Origin: Bacteroidaceae bacterium
GTDB lineage: Bacteria; Bacteroidota; Bacteroidia; Bacteroidales; Bacteroidaceae
Direction: 5' to 3'
Assembly: GCA_017448825.1 (NCBI GenBank)
Contig: JAFSKR010000032.1
Span: 32,872 to 96,871, forward strand
DNA: 64,000 bases
Shown: positions 41,231 to 50,580 of the stretch, one piece after another
How the letters are laid out: every line of letters begins with the position of its first letter
Numbering within the stretch: position 1 is the stretch's first letter
Position numbers and translations under genes: made by a program
Notes under the pieces: model-generated
The model's database searches: none
Seen by the model: the letters and a program-made list of their open reading frames with translations, nothing else
What the model was told of the DNA's origin: nothing

Positions 41231-41875
41231 TTAGAGGTTAAACACTTGGTCATATTCCAAATTTATGCGTTTGCCAATGCTGGTAGCGATGATGCCCGCC
41301 CCCTGCCGCTTGGCTTCAGCGGTCATGATGCGTCCCATGATTTCAGCATTGGTGTCATCGAGGTGGCTGATGGGTTCATCCACAAACAGGAAATCGAAAG
41401 GTTGGCACAAGGCACGAATGAGGGCCACACGCTGCTGCTGACCGAACGACATCCTGCCGAGTTTGGTATCGAGTTTGTCAGTGATGCCCAACATATCGAA
41501 CCATTCGCGTATCTGCTTCTTCTTCTGAAAACCCGTCAGTTTGTTCTTGATGTCCACATTCTCCCATGCCGTCAGTTCAGGGAACATCCGCAGTTCCTGC
41601 CACAACAAGGCAAAGTGCTTCTTTCGGATGTCCGTCCACTTTGCCACAGCATATCCGCTGATGTCTTCCCCATCGAAGAGAATCTGTCCCTGATAGTCAT
41701 GGCGATACCCATAAATATAACTGCACAGCGACGATTTGCCCGTGCCTGAATTGGCTTCCACCAAATAGAGTTTGCCCTTCTCGAAGGTCACGTCTTGCTT
41801 CCAGATGTCGCTCACGATGTCGGTGCGGCTCTGGAATACATTGGGCAATGTATGAATCAGTTGTATCTTATTCAT
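41231..41875 (-). CDS. ABC transporter ATP-binding protein (LolD-like)
   Basis: The product has 214 residues. Signature 'RMSFGQQQRVALIRALCQ', Walker B 'FDFLFVDEPISHLD' and the D-loop are clear. The Walker A reads 'YLVEANSGTGKSSLCSYIYG': Ala stands where the first Gly of GxxxxGK(S/T) is usual, while the essential GKS is kept, so ATP binding should be possible. It pairs with the FtsX-like permease 12 bp downstream and overlaps the DUF4836 gene by 4 bp. It probably powers the permease; only one permease gene is present, so the complex would have two copies. Confidence 0.9.
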   Translation of the reverse strand: MNKIQLIHTLPNVFQSRTDIVSDIWKQDVTFEKGKLYLVEANSGTGKSSLCSYIYGYRHDYQGQILFDGEDISGYAVAKWTDIRKKHFALLWQELRMFPELTAWENVDIKNKLTGFQKKKQIREWFDMLGITDKLDTKLGRMSFGQQQRVALIRALCQPFDFLFVDEPISHLDDTNAEIMGRIMTAEAKRQGAGIIATSIGKRINLEYDQVFNL

Positions 41876-43356
41876 TCAAATAGTTGTTTCAAGAAGTTCT
41901 CGTCCTTATTCTCCTGCTCAATGGTCAGTGCCATTCCACTTGCTGACCATGATTGCAAGATGATAGTCTTGATGTGGAGCTTATATCTCAACATCTGCGA
42001 TGCCCAAGCCACGCTGCTCGCTCCCCCTTCTCTTCCCAATGCATCCAAATCCAAAAGAATGAACACTTGGCTTTTCTTAATTGCTTTCTCGTACGGCTTC
42101 AAAAAGGCGCCTGTCGATTTCTTCGACTGATTGAAAGCCTGAACAGTTCCCCAATAGAGGTCATCATTCTGAACACCCCATTCGTTGGTCTTTCCATCCA
42201 CAGTGAGCAGATACTGGTTGTTTCCCTTGTCCTTCATATCAATGCCAAAATCTTTATGGCTTTCTTTCCAGGCATCCACATCGGCAAGGAACTTTGAGTT
42301 CTCCAATTGGGCATACATCATATATTCCACATCGTTTGGGTTCACTTCTGAAGGAGATAGTTCCAAAGAGACATCTCCATTGATCGCTTGGAGCATCTGC
42401 CTCACATCAACTGCACGTTCTGCCACAAACAGCAAACCGTTCAGTGACTTGTTCGCCTTGATTTTCTCAAGCAACCACTTTCCTTTCACACCTGCACCCA
42501 TCCAAATCACAGCATCGTCAGACACCTTGTCGAGATAACGGCCTTCTATCTTACTCATGTTCTCGTCCACCTCATCAATCAGCTTCTGTGCCTCATCAGT
42601 TCTGGCAATCAAAGCTGTAGTGAGGGTTGCCTTTCCTTTCTCAAAGTTGAGGTCCGCCACAACGTCTACATCTGATGGTTTGAGGTTCTTAGGTAAGAAC
42701 TCTAGCAAAGGAGTCATCACCTCTTTGGGCAAATTGCCGCCGCAGGCATAACATTTCACTTGACCATACAGGTCAGTTTTCCAAATATCTTTCCCATAGA
42801 AGAAACTGTCTTTCCACTTCTGATCCATCAACCGTTGCGCCAATTTTGTATTTTTTGCACCACCACTTTTCTCCAGCGATGCCAGCAACAGGAAGGTGGT
42901 TCCATCATAGGTATAAGTCATGTCATCCATCAATGTTCCACATATCAGCTCATCCCTCTCCTGTGGCTTTGAAGCCATGCCTTGCTTATTGAGCAACAGC
43001 AGGAAATCCTTCACGGCATCCTCATCATCCACCTTCATGGTCAAGCCCACCGTCTCCATATCCAGCATAAACGCATAGACGGGCACACTAAAATCAAACC
43101 CCATCGACATCGGATTATTGATATATTCTTTTACCTTCCCCATGTCCTTGGCTGCAACAACAACCGCAAGAGTCTTCTCCAACTTTTGCATACTTTTCGA
43201 TTGCTGAAACTCGCTCTTTTCGGCAATCGACCGTATATCTATTTCCATCACCAATGGTGCATTGGCAGGTATCACATTCTTGTAATCCATTTTGGTACAA
43301 GAACTCAACGCAAGAACTGCCAGCACCACCGCTGCAATAAAATGAATCTTCTTCAT
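41872..43356 (-). CDS. DUF4836-family lipoprotein
   Basis: The product has 494 residues. The signal peptide 'IHFIAAVVLAVLALSSC' gives a lipid anchor, followed by 'DYKNVIPANAPLVMEIDIRS', the family's typical start. Further DUF4836-like segments are 'MSMGFDFSVPVYAFMLDMET', 'DDAVIWMGAGVKGKWLLEKI' and 'YMMYAQLENSKFLADVDAWK'. These proteins are frequent in Bacteroidales and their function is unknown to me. It sits between rsmE (4 bp) and an ABC ATPase (overlap 4 bp), which suggests a link to the transporter. Confidence 0.86.
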   Translation of the reverse strand: MKKIHFIAAVVLAVLALSSCTKMDYKNVIPANAPLVMEIDIRSIAEKSEFQQSKSMQKLEKTLAVVVAAKDMGKVKEYINNPMSMGFDFSVPVYAFMLDMETVGLTMKVDDEDAVKDFLLLLNKQGMASKPQERDELICGTLMDDMTYTYDGTTFLLLASLEKSGGAKNTKLAQRLMDQKWKDSFFYGKDIWKTDLYGQVKCYACGGNLPKEVMTPLLEFLPKNLKPSDVDVVADLNFEKGKATLTTALIARTDEAQKLIDEVDENMSKIEGRYLDKVSDDAVIWMGAGVKGKWLLEKIKANKSLNGLLFVAERAVDVRQMLQAINGDVSLELSPSEVNPNDVEYMMYAQLENSKFLADVDAWKESHKDFGIDMKDKGNNQYLLTVDGKTNEWGVQNDDLYWGTVQAFNQSKKSTGAFLKPYEKAIKKSQVFILLDLDALGREGGASSVAWASQMLRYKLHIKTIILQSWSASGMALTIEQENKDENFLKQLFE

Positions 43357-43360
43357 GATG

Positions 43361-44104
43361 TTATTGATTGATTAAATTGATAATATGTACAGCTACCAGA
43401 GCCGCGGTTTCCGTTCTCAATCGGCTCTTGCCCAATGTCACGCTTTGAAAGCCTTTTTCCTCCGCCATTTTCACCTCATCAATGGAGAAATCCCCTTCCG
43501 GTCCCACCATCACCAGCACATCTTCCCCTCCCCTCACAGCCTCTTTCAGTGCCACCTTATCACCCACTCCTTCTTCTTCGTAGCAATGGCAGATGAACTT
43601 CTGCATCGGCTTTCCACTTGCCTTCTCCCGTTCTTCCACCTGTTGCACAAAAGCCTTGAAGTCCACCATCTCGTTCAGCACAGGTTTCCATGCCTTGCGG
43701 CTCTGCTTCATGGCAGACACCATGATTTTCTCGATGCGTTCTGTCTTGACAACTGTTCGTTCTGACCATCGGCACTTCAAGAAAGTCAATTCGTCAAAGC
43801 CTATCTCTGTGGCCTTCTCGGCAAACCATTCAGTTCTGTCCATGTTCTTTGTGGGTGCCATCGCCAAGTGGAGGTGAGGTTGCCATTGCCTTTCTTGTGG
43901 CAAAGTCTCTTCTATGCGGTAAAAACAACGCCTCTTGGTCGCCTCGGTCACAATGGCTCTATAGAATGTGCCATGCCCATCCATCAGCATCATCTCGTCA
44001 CCCATCTCCATACGTAGGACACGAACAGCATGCTGAGCCTCCTCGTCGGGAAGTTCCGTCACGTTTGCCGCATTGGGCACATAGAAGAAACGAACCTCTT
44101 TCAT
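43361..44104 (-). CDS. rsmE: 16S rRNA (uracil-1498-N3)-methyltransferase
   Basis: The product has 247 residues, the normal size. The N-terminal PUA-like domain ('VTELPDEEAQHAVRVLRMEM') precedes a SPOUT methyltransferase fold with its knot: 'LAMAPTKNMDRTEWFAEKAT', 'VLVMVGPEGDFSIDEV' and 'VTLGKSRLRTETAALVAV'. These SAM-binding motifs are those of RsmE, which methylates U1498 in the 30S decoding site. It lies in the operon after tsaD (6 bp). Confidence 0.96.
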   Translation of the reverse strand: MKEVRFFYVPNAANVTELPDEEAQHAVRVLRMEMGDEMMLMDGHGTFYRAIVTEATKRRCFYRIEETLPQERQWQPHLHLAMAPTKNMDRTEWFAEKATEIGFDELTFLKCRWSERTVVKTERIEKIMVSAMKQSRKAWKPVLNEMVDFKAFVQQVEEREKASGKPMQKFICHCYEEEGVGDKVALKEAVRGGEDVLVMVGPEGDFSIDEVKMAEEKGFQSVTLGKSRLRTETAALVAVHIINLINQ

Positions 44105-44110
44105 GGTCTG

Positions 44111-45127
44111 TTATTTTGTGGTGACCCGTGCATAAGCAGGCAAGTCAATAGAGGCAAAGTCCTTGTCGAGATACTTGAAATAGCCCGTAATGCCAATCAT
44201 CGCCGCATTATCCGTTGTGTAGGAGAACTTCGGGATGAAAATTTTCCAATGGTATCGCTTGGCATGGTCGCGGAAGGCATCACGCAATCCGTTGTTGGCA
44301 CTCACGCCACCAGCCACTGCCACCTGCTTGATGCCTGTGTCCTTCACCGCCTTGCGCAGCTTCTTCATCAGAATGTCCACGACGGTCTTTTCCAGCGATG
44401 CCGCCAGGTCTTCCTTGTGATGCTCGATGAAGTCGGGGTCTTCCTTCAGCCAATCGCGCAAGTGGTAGAGGAAGGAGGTCTTCAACCCCGAAAAACTATA
44501 GTCGTAGCCAGCGATGTCTGGCTTGGAAAATTCAAACGCCTCAGGATTGCCCTGACGAGCCAACTTGTCGATGATGGGGCCGCCAGGATAGCCCAAGCCC
44601 ATCACCTTCGAGCACTTGTCAATCGCCTCACCTGCTGCATCATCGATGGTCTGACCAAGGATTTCCATATCTTTATAGGAATTGACCTTCACAATCTGAC
44701 TATTGCCTCCGCTGACCAACAGACAGAGGAAAGGGAATGTCGGTTGCTCGTGGTCATCTTCGCTTTCACGGATGAAGTGCGCCAGCACATGCCCCTGCAA
44801 GTGGTTCACGTCAATCATGGGGATGCCCAATGCCCTCGCAAAGCCTTTGGCAAAGCTCACCCCCACCAAAAGGCTGCCCATCAGCCCCGGACCCCGTGTG
44901 AAAGCCACAGCATTGAGGTCTTCCTTCGTGATGCCAGCCCTCTTGATGGCGGCATCCACCACCGGCACGATGTTCTGCTGATGCGCCCGCGAGGCAAGTT
45001 CCGGCACCACTCCGCCATATTCTTCATGCACGGCTTGCGAGGCGGTCACGTTGCTCAACAAGATGCCGTCTCTCAGCACCGCCGCACTTGTGTCGTCGCA
45101 TGAACTTTCGATTGCTAATATATACAT
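44111..45127 (-). CDS. tsaD: tRNA N6-threonylcarbamoyladenosine transferase
   Basis: The product has 338 residues. It transfers the threonylcarbamoyl group to A37 of ANN-decoding tRNAs. 'ILAIESSCDDTSAAVLRDGI' starts the ASKHA fold. The metal ligands are in 'DVNHLQGHVLAHF' (HxxxH). Further motifs are 'PGLMGSLLVGVSFAKGFARA', 'VSGGNSQIV', 'VMGLGYPGGPIIDKLARQGN' and 'VAGGVSANNGLRDAFR'. All family motifs are present. It follows map after 4 bp. Confidence 0.97.
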   Translation of the reverse strand: MYILAIESSCDDTSAAVLRDGILLSNVTASQAVHEEYGGVVPELASRAHQQNIVPVVDAAIKRAGITKEDLNAVAFTRGPGLMGSLLVGVSFAKGFARALGIPMIDVNHLQGHVLAHFIRESEDDHEQPTFPFLCLLVSGGNSQIVKVNSYKDMEILGQTIDDAAGEAIDKCSKVMGLGYPGGPIIDKLARQGNPEAFEFSKPDIAGYDYSFSGLKTSFLYHLRDWLKEDPDFIEHHKEDLAASLEKTVVDILMKKLRKAVKDTGIKQVAVAGGVSANNGLRDAFRDHAKRYHWKIFIPKFSYTTDNAAMIGITGYFKYLDKDFASIDLPAYARVTTK

Positions 45128-45131
45128 ATAT

Positions 45132-45995
45132 TTAATACGTCAAGATTTCCAGTCCTTCTTCTGTCATCAGATAAGTGTGCTCCCATTGCGCCGAGTCGCT
45201 GTAGTCGTCGGTCACCACCGTCCAGTCGTCCTCACTGTCCACAAACACCTGCCAACCGCCAGCGTTAATCATCGGTTCGATGGTGAACACCATACCCGGC
45301 ACCAGCAACATACCCGTGCCCTTCTTGCCGTAGTGCTCCATGTCGGGGTCTTCGTGGAAAGCATTACCCACACCATGACCACAAAGGTCACGCACCACCG
45401 TGTAGCCATTCTTATGCGCATATTTAGTTACAGCTGCGGCAGAATCACCCACAAACGAATAAGGCTTGCAAGCCTCGGCACCAATCTCCATACATTCCTT
45501 TGCCACCTGCACCAAACGTTCACGCTCAGGGGTCGTCTTACCGATAATGAACATTCGGCTGGCATCGGCAAAATAGCCATCAAGAATCGTGGTACAATCT
45601 ACGTTGATGATGTCGCCCTCTTCCAAGACCTCTTCTGCGCTTGGGATGCCGTGACACACCACCTCATTGATACTGGTGCAGCAGCTCTTGGGAAAGCCTT
45701 CATAGTTGAGTGGAGCTGGGATGCCGCCATTCTTTGTAGTGAAGTCATACACCAACTGGTCAATCTCCAGTGTCGTCATGCCTTCATGTATTTTCTCTGC
45801 CACAAGGTCAAGCACAGCCGTGTTCAGCACACCAGCCTTGCGAATGCCTTCAATCTGTTCAGGAGTCTTTATCAATTCGCGTGTTGGCACCAAGTGTCCC
45901 TTGTTCTGGAAATACAGAATTCGTCTGTCCATTTCCGTTAGTGGTTGTCCACTCTGTACACGCCAATTTCTTGGATTTTTCTTTAACAGTCCCAT
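45132..45995 (-). CDS. map: Methionine aminopeptidase, type I
   Basis: The product has 287 residues. It removes the N-terminal Met from new proteins. Metal ligands are visible in order: Asp in 'INVDCTTILDGYFADASRMF' (two Asp), His in 'LCGHGVGNAFHEDPDMEHYG', Glu in 'FTIEPMINAG' and the C-terminal Glu in 'QWEHTYLMTEEGLEIL'. A short N-terminal extension ('NPRNWRVQSGQPLTEMDRRI') precedes the pita-bread fold; some bacterial type I forms have one. First gene of the eight-gene operon running down to 37682. Confidence 0.96.
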   Translation of the reverse strand: MGLLKKNPRNWRVQSGQPLTEMDRRILYFQNKGHLVPTRELIKTPEQIEGIRKAGVLNTAVLDLVAEKIHEGMTTLEIDQLVYDFTTKNGGIPAPLNYEGFPKSCCTSINEVVCHGIPSAEEVLEEGDIINVDCTTILDGYFADASRMFIIGKTTPERERLVQVAKECMEIGAEACKPYSFVGDSAAAVTKYAHKNGYTVVRDLCGHGVGNAFHEDPDMEHYGKKGTGMLLVPGMVFTIEPMINAGGWQVFVDSEDDWTVVTDDYSDSAQWEHTYLMTEEGLEILTY

Positions 45996-46073
45996 GAATG
46001 GAATTTATAATTTGTCAATTTACGAGGCACGGTTTACAACAGGAAAACCGCTATAAAATTTCTTAATCATTTG

Positions 46074-46081
46074 CAAAGGTA
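46074..46081 (-). promoter_or_regulatory. -7 element of the map operon
   Basis: TACCTTTG on the minus strand (46081-46074), about 80 bp before the map start. The spacer 46082-46260 to the right is low-complexity, with tandem 'ggtattaggaatta' and 'tttctcattaagca' copies and no gene. Confidence 0.65.
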
Positions 46082-46272
46082 CGCATTTTTTAATTAGGTA
46101 TTAGGAATTAGGTATTAGGATTTATTACTTTTTCACAGAAAAACGCTACGCTCAATGGGAAATGCTCAATGAAAAATGTAAAATAATAAACTCAAAGACT
46201 AAAAAACTCACATTTCTCATTTCTCATTAAGCATTTCTCATTAAGCGAAGCGCACCTTTCATGAAAAAAACC

Positions 46273-46280
46273 TATCTTTG
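46273..46280 (+). promoter_or_regulatory. -7 element before the 46311 gene
   Basis: TATCTTTG followed by CACAC, 31 bp before the start codon. No clear -33 TTG is seen. Confidence 0.65.
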
Positions 46281-46310
46281 CACACTGAATAAACTAAAAC
46301 CTCTATACAC

Positions 46311-46907
46311 ATGAAATTTGCAAGAATTACAACATTGTCACTGCTGGCAACCATGATCATGGCATCATGCAAGCATGAACAAAAGGAACCAGTCATTGAA
46401 CGAGTCGTAGAAGACATCGACTCTGTAACAGGTATCATATCCTTACGTGACTACACTCTGTCGGACACCATCACCATTGCTGGCAGACTTTACAATTACA
46501 CTTATTCACTCGAACACGTCGATTCCATGCCTGTGGTCATCAACCCGCAAGGATTGGAGTATCACGAAAGCCGTGTGCACATCGCCATTCAACATGAAGG
46601 CAAGAGCCTGTTCGACAAAAAATTCTACAAGAATAACTTCCGCGACATCGTGCCATCCAGTTTCCTGAAGACATCTACGATGGTGGGTGTCAACTACAAC
46701 TACATGAAACTTGAAGAAGACCGTTCTGCATTCTATTTCATTGTCACCGTGGGAGACCCCGACGAGACATCCGACAGCATGGAGTATCCATTGGAGCTCA
46801 AGGTTGCCACCGACGGATCCTACTCGCTGCATAAAGCAGAAAATTTGGAAACAGAACCACTCAGTTCAGGACTAAACATCGACCCAAGTGCTGATGCCGG
46901 TGTGTGA
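46311..46907 (+). CDS. DUF4738-like lipoprotein
   Basis: The product has 198 residues. The signal peptide 'TLSLLATMIMASC' gives Cys20, then a charged KHEQKE start. The body is beta-rich with 'YTLSDTITIAGRLYNYTYSL', 'MPVVINPQGLEYHESRVHIA' and 'SLFDKKFYKNNFRDIVPSSF', a pattern I associate with DUF4738, a Bacteroidetes lipoprotein family of unknown role. Monocistronic, with its own promoter and a strong terminator. The domain name is moderately sure. Confidence 0.75.
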   Translation: MKFARITTLSLLATMIMASCKHEQKEPVIERVVEDIDSVTGIISLRDYTLSDTITIAGRLYNYTYSLEHVDSMPVVINPQGLEYHESRVHIAIQHEGKSLFDKKFYKNNFRDIVPSSFLKTSTMVGVNYNYMKLEEDRSAFYFIVTVGDPDETSDSMEYPLELKVATDGSYSLHKAENLETEPLSSGLNIDPSADAGV

Positions 46908-46936
46908 CATATAAGACTTCATAAAAAGACCTAATA

Positions 46937-46968
46937 AAGGGTCGTGATGCGATTGGCATCACGACCCT
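46937..46968. terminator. Terminator between convergent genes
   Basis: aagggtcgtgatgc (46937-46950) pairs perfectly with 46955-46968 around a 4-nt loop; followed by ttcgtcttt on the plus strand. It lies between the genes ending at 46907 and 46996. Confidence 0.88.
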
Positions 46969-46995
46969 TTTCGTCTTTATAGATAGAACTTGCTG

Positions 46996-49236
46996 TTACT
47001 TCATCAACACCTTCATGGTTGTGCCATCAGCATACTTCACGATGTTGATGCCCTTCTGAGGAGCAGAGAGTTTGGCACCACTGATGGAGTAGTAACCTGC
47101 TATCTTCTGAATTCCAATGGTATTCTTGATAGCATCTGGTTCAGGGTCTTCATTGGGGTTATATTCATCTGTTGGCAGGTTGTCATAGGTGTAGATATCC
47201 ATGTAGAAGACGTGGATGCCACCCGAGGCAAGTGTCACTTCAAGGAGTTCGCCTGTTGGAACTTCATAGACAGTTGGCCAACGTGAATTGGTATAGTTGG
47301 AACCACCAGCACCTTGATAAATCAACAAATACTCACCTGCTGCGATAGTCTCGCGTGGGAAGGTCAGCGTAGGACGTGCCATGAAGTAAGCACCGAGGTC
47401 TCCGTTGATGTAGATGAAGATGCAAGAGTTGTTGCTTGCGTTGGGAGCACAGTCTATTTCAATGCCAGGGAACACGTTGGCATCGTCATTCACATAGCCA
47501 TACCCGTTGCTATTCAGGTTGTGCAGTGTGGTTGGGTCAACAATCGTGTCTGAAGCCACGTTAAGTGTAGCACGGTTGCGACTGCCATCCCACCACCAGC
47601 AAGAAGGAGCATAGTTAGGTTGGAAATCAGATACGTCTTCGCCTGCTGCTTCTGCTGCTTCGTATTGGGCGATGGTATAGACAATAGAGTCTTCCTCTAC
47701 GATTTTATAGTAGGATTCCACCACTATGCCCTGAATGATGGCTTTCTGTTCGTCTGACAGGTTCACGAAGTCCCAATCGTGGATGGGGTTGCCATCAGCA
47801 TCTTCGGTCACAGAAGATTTACGGTGAATGTCGATACCAGCCACATCAGCGTCTTGTGTAACGACACCGTCGTTATAGCCTTCCACCTTCACGGTAACAG
47901 TTACGTTCTGCTTCACGGCAACCACATCGCCAATAACAGCTTCGCCATAGAGTGCGCCATCATCACCTTCATAGCTGATGGCAAATTCCTCGTCGCAAAG
48001 GGTGTTGTTAGTCCAGCCTATGGAATACAGGCGGTCTAATCCACTGAAGCCTTGCAGCGTGAGTGTAGGAGCATTGAGCGTAATCTCGCCAATGCTGACA
48101 CTGATAGACACCACATCAGACACCGCACCAGAAGAGGAAACAGAAGCTGCCTTTACGACAACGATTCCATCACCGTCTTCGTCAGCATCGGCATAAACAT
48201 CAATGTAGCCATCCTCTGGATTGTAGAAGTAGTCGCCGTATGTGCCATATTCTGCGACTGCGTCGGTGTCAAGCACACGCTTATAGACAGCCGTAGAGTC
48301 AACAGCAATTTGATTACCGTCTTCGTCTGTGTCGTACACATAGTCATAGTGGTCGATTTCTTCAGAGTCCTTCAAGAAGATGGGGTCGGAACCATCCAAT
48401 GAGTAATAAGTGGCTACTTCAAGACCCAGTGTCGATTCGCCCGCCTTGAACTCCAGTTTGCGAGAGTCACCATTTACACCTACAATTTTGAGTGCAGGAG
48501 CGGTAACAGCTTCGTCGGCAGCTGCATCAATCCAAATCTGGAAACCATACACCCATGCAGCACGTTCCATTGGGACGGAAACCCAACCATCTTGAAGCAC
48601 ACGCAGATAAAGATACTTATCAACCACTTCGGTAGATTCGTCGCCCTCCTCTATCTCGCCAGCGGCAACAGCTGCTTCATACTGAGCTGCGTGAACTTCT
48701 GGGGAGATGTCCTCTACCTGTAGTGGGTCGAAGAGTTCCCATACCCAACCTGTGTTGGCACTATAGCGTGAACCGTTGGGAATCACAAAGCCATTGTAGT
48801 CGGCGTTGGTTTCACCCGTATTATAACCGCCATTGGCTCCCTGCATCACAATGATTTGGCCTTCTTTCATGTCGCTGAGAAGCAATCCACGAGGACCTGA
48901 ACCATTGGTCTGAATACCACGTCCTGCTGTGTAGTTAGGAGTAGTGATAGCACACCAAAGATTGGTAAGACCTTCTACCGAGCACTGGTAGGGCACATAG
49001 CCGTTGTACTTGATTTCTTCAGTGGTGATGCTGGTGTCAAATTCAAGAGCCGACACTCCCATCTCCACACCATTGATTGTCAAGTCAGCAAAATTGACAT
49101 CCTTATAAAGGCGATAGTTGTAATCGGCACTTTGAAGCACGGCATTTTCTGCTGGCAACGTGTAATACTGTGCACTTGCCGTGAGAGATACGAGACTCAG
49201 TACGGCAGTAGTCACAAGAGCGTAAATTTTTCTCAT
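46996..49236 (-). CDS. Large secreted protein with Ig-like repeats and Prevotella-type tail
   Basis: The product has 746 residues with a signal peptide ('LVTTAVLSLVSLTASAQ'). A central part has 'TYYSLDGSDPIFLKDSEE', like the chitobiase C-terminal (CHB_HEX) beta-sandwich, followed by Val/Ser-rich Ig-like strands ('VVKAASVSSSGAVSDVVSIS'). The C terminus ('IAGYYSISGAKLSAPQKGIN') is the Prevotella-type tail also found on the 8524 protein, probably an anchoring or sorting signal. It is very acidic. No catalytic motif is visible. A promoter lies 270 bp upstream, so the leader is long. I do not recognise the family. Confidence 0.78.
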   Translation of the reverse strand: MRKIYALVTTAVLSLVSLTASAQYYTLPAENAVLQSADYNYRLYKDVNFADLTINGVEMGVSALEFDTSITTEEIKYNGYVPYQCSVEGLTNLWCAITTPNYTAGRGIQTNGSGPRGLLLSDMKEGQIIVMQGANGGYNTGETNADYNGFVIPNGSRYSANTGWVWELFDPLQVEDISPEVHAAQYEAAVAAGEIEEGDESTEVVDKYLYLRVLQDGWVSVPMERAAWVYGFQIWIDAAADEAVTAPALKIVGVNGDSRKLEFKAGESTLGLEVATYYSLDGSDPIFLKDSEEIDHYDYVYDTDEDGNQIAVDSTAVYKRVLDTDAVAEYGTYGDYFYNPEDGYIDVYADADEDGDGIVVVKAASVSSSGAVSDVVSISVSIGEITLNAPTLTLQGFSGLDRLYSIGWTNNTLCDEEFAISYEGDDGALYGEAVIGDVVAVKQNVTVTVKVEGYNDGVVTQDADVAGIDIHRKSSVTEDADGNPIHDWDFVNLSDEQKAIIQGIVVESYYKIVEEDSIVYTIAQYEAAEAAGEDVSDFQPNYAPSCWWWDGSRNRATLNVASDTIVDPTTLHNLNSNGYGYVNDDANVFPGIEIDCAPNASNNSCIFIYINGDLGAYFMARPTLTFPRETIAAGEYLLIYQGAGGSNYTNSRWPTVYEVPTGELLEVTLASGGIHVFYMDIYTYDNLPTDEYNPNEDPEPDAIKNTIGIQKIAGYYSISGAKLSAPQKGINIVKYADGTTMKVLMK

Positions 49237-49506
49237 AAATTAGTGAAATTAGATTAGTTAATAATGTTATTTATAGGCTTTATTCGTTCTCTCAGGATAA
49301 GGAGATGAGAAGTTGCACGATGTTATGCCATTCATTAGCAGGTAACTTATTAAATAACTTCCCGCTATGGAAAACATTCATCATCTGCTATCGTTCATGG
49401 AGGATTTTCTTGATACAGCAACTGTACTTATGGCCTCCAATCACTCCCACCTCATCTTCTATTTCGTCATGTTCAACACGACTGATGCGCCCCTACATTT
49501 TCGGTA

Positions 49507-49536
49507 CAAAGGTAAGAACAAAAAATCAAACCGCAA
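49507..49536 (-). promoter_or_regulatory. Promoter with a long leader before the 46996-49236 gene
   Basis: Minus strand: TTG (49536-49534), 19-bp spacer, TACCTTTG (49514-49507). The next start on this strand is 49236, leaving a leader of about 265 nt (49237-49500) without a credible gene. Confidence 0.65.
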
Positions 49537-49580
49537 ACATATCCAAGGGGAAAATACTCTTTTTTTACATTTTCAGCCTC

Positions 49581-50561
49581 TTACTGCCTCAAAACGAGGG
49601 ATGTTATTTTCATCCGCTCGTTCAACACTGCCGTCCCCTTAAAGTGCTTCACGCTGGTTGGCTTGGGGCGTTCTTCAGCCTCTGCGTCCCCCGCCTCAGT
49701 GTCAAGAACTGGAGTGGAGTTGGGAGATGAAGCGTAGGTCTCTTCATCAAGGACAAACTGTACGTTGTACATATTACGGCCTGCCACATCCACCTTCTCC
49801 ACAACGGCATCCTTCACCACAAAAACCAAGAAGCGTCCCGTAGCATGCATATTTGCCATGTAAGCATAGATGTCCTCCTCTTCAGGATTGGCCTTGCCGA
49901 TGTAGCTGCTGATGTTGCTGGCAAGGGTGGCAGATACAGCACCACGGTCGTTCTGTGCCAAGCCATCGAAATGGGTCTGAACGGCATCTGTCGCATCCTG
50001 CTTTTCCTCAACCGAAAGTTCCACATTGTCCAGTTCTGCCAACTTTGCATTTGCCTCTTTCACATATCTGCCTCGTGCAAACTGACTGATATAATGCTCG
50101 TATGCCTCACGGGTGTCGGCCTCAACAGCCCTTAGATAGGAAAGGGAATCAAGTTTCCGATGACCGTCTTCACGATAAAAACCATCAGGATGGACATCCA
50201 AAAAGTGCTGGATGGCAGCATAGGTCATTTCCGCTTCCGCCCCCTTCCAATCTGCACTTTCTGAAGTGAAACGGTCATATAGTTCCTTCAGTTGAGAAAA
50301 ATGGTAAGCATCAGCATTGTAGGTGTCAAAATAGGAAGAAAGTGCTTCCTCCATTATATCATACTTTCGCTCGTTTTCGTACTGCATGATGGTATTATAC
50401 GCCTCACGTTCGTCTGTATCGTTTCCTCCACGAAGGAACAGAAACCACCCAGCCAAGAGGGCCAGAGAAATGATAAGCAAGGAAATGGTTACGATGGTGC
50501 CAACGGCACGACCTTTGGATGGCTGACTATCAGCCGCTGGATTAGAATTTGTAGTTGACAT
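49581..50561 (-). CDS. Single-pass membrane protein, unknown function
   Basis: The product has 326 residues: a short polar N terminus, one membrane span ('GTIVTISLLIISLALLAGWF', about residues 21-40) and a large external part of helices resembling TPR-like pairs ('AYNTIMQYENERKYDIMEEA', 'YHFSQLKELYDRFTSES', 'AYEHYISQFARGRYVKEANA'). A final beta part follows ('GRFLVFVVKDAVVEKVDVAG', 'SVKHFKGTAVLNERMKITSL'). The family is unrecognised. It follows a small membrane protein after 19 bp, and both have an acidic external segment, so they may work together. Confidence 0.75.
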   Translation of the reverse strand: MSTTNSNPAADSQPSKGRAVGTIVTISLLIISLALLAGWFLFLRGGNDTDEREAYNTIMQYENERKYDIMEEALSSYFDTYNADAYHFSQLKELYDRFTSESADWKGAEAEMTYAAIQHFLDVHPDGFYREDGHRKLDSLSYLRAVEADTREAYEHYISQFARGRYVKEANAKLAELDNVELSVEEKQDATDAVQTHFDGLAQNDRGAVSATLASNISSYIGKANPEEEDIYAYMANMHATGRFLVFVVKDAVVEKVDVAGRNMYNVQFVLDEETYASSPNSTPVLDTEAGDAEAEERPKPTSVKHFKGTAVLNERMKITSLVLRQ

Positions 50562-50580
50562 ATTTAGTAAAAAATGATGA

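Noticed and set aside
41795-42130. Plus-strand frame opposite the ABC ATPase and DUF4836 genes
   Set aside because: Entirely antisense to two overlapping genes in a compact operon.
46086-46256. Functional repeat array upstream of the 46311 gene
   Set aside because: The copies (ggtattaggaatta, tttctcattaagca) are few, short and low-complexity.
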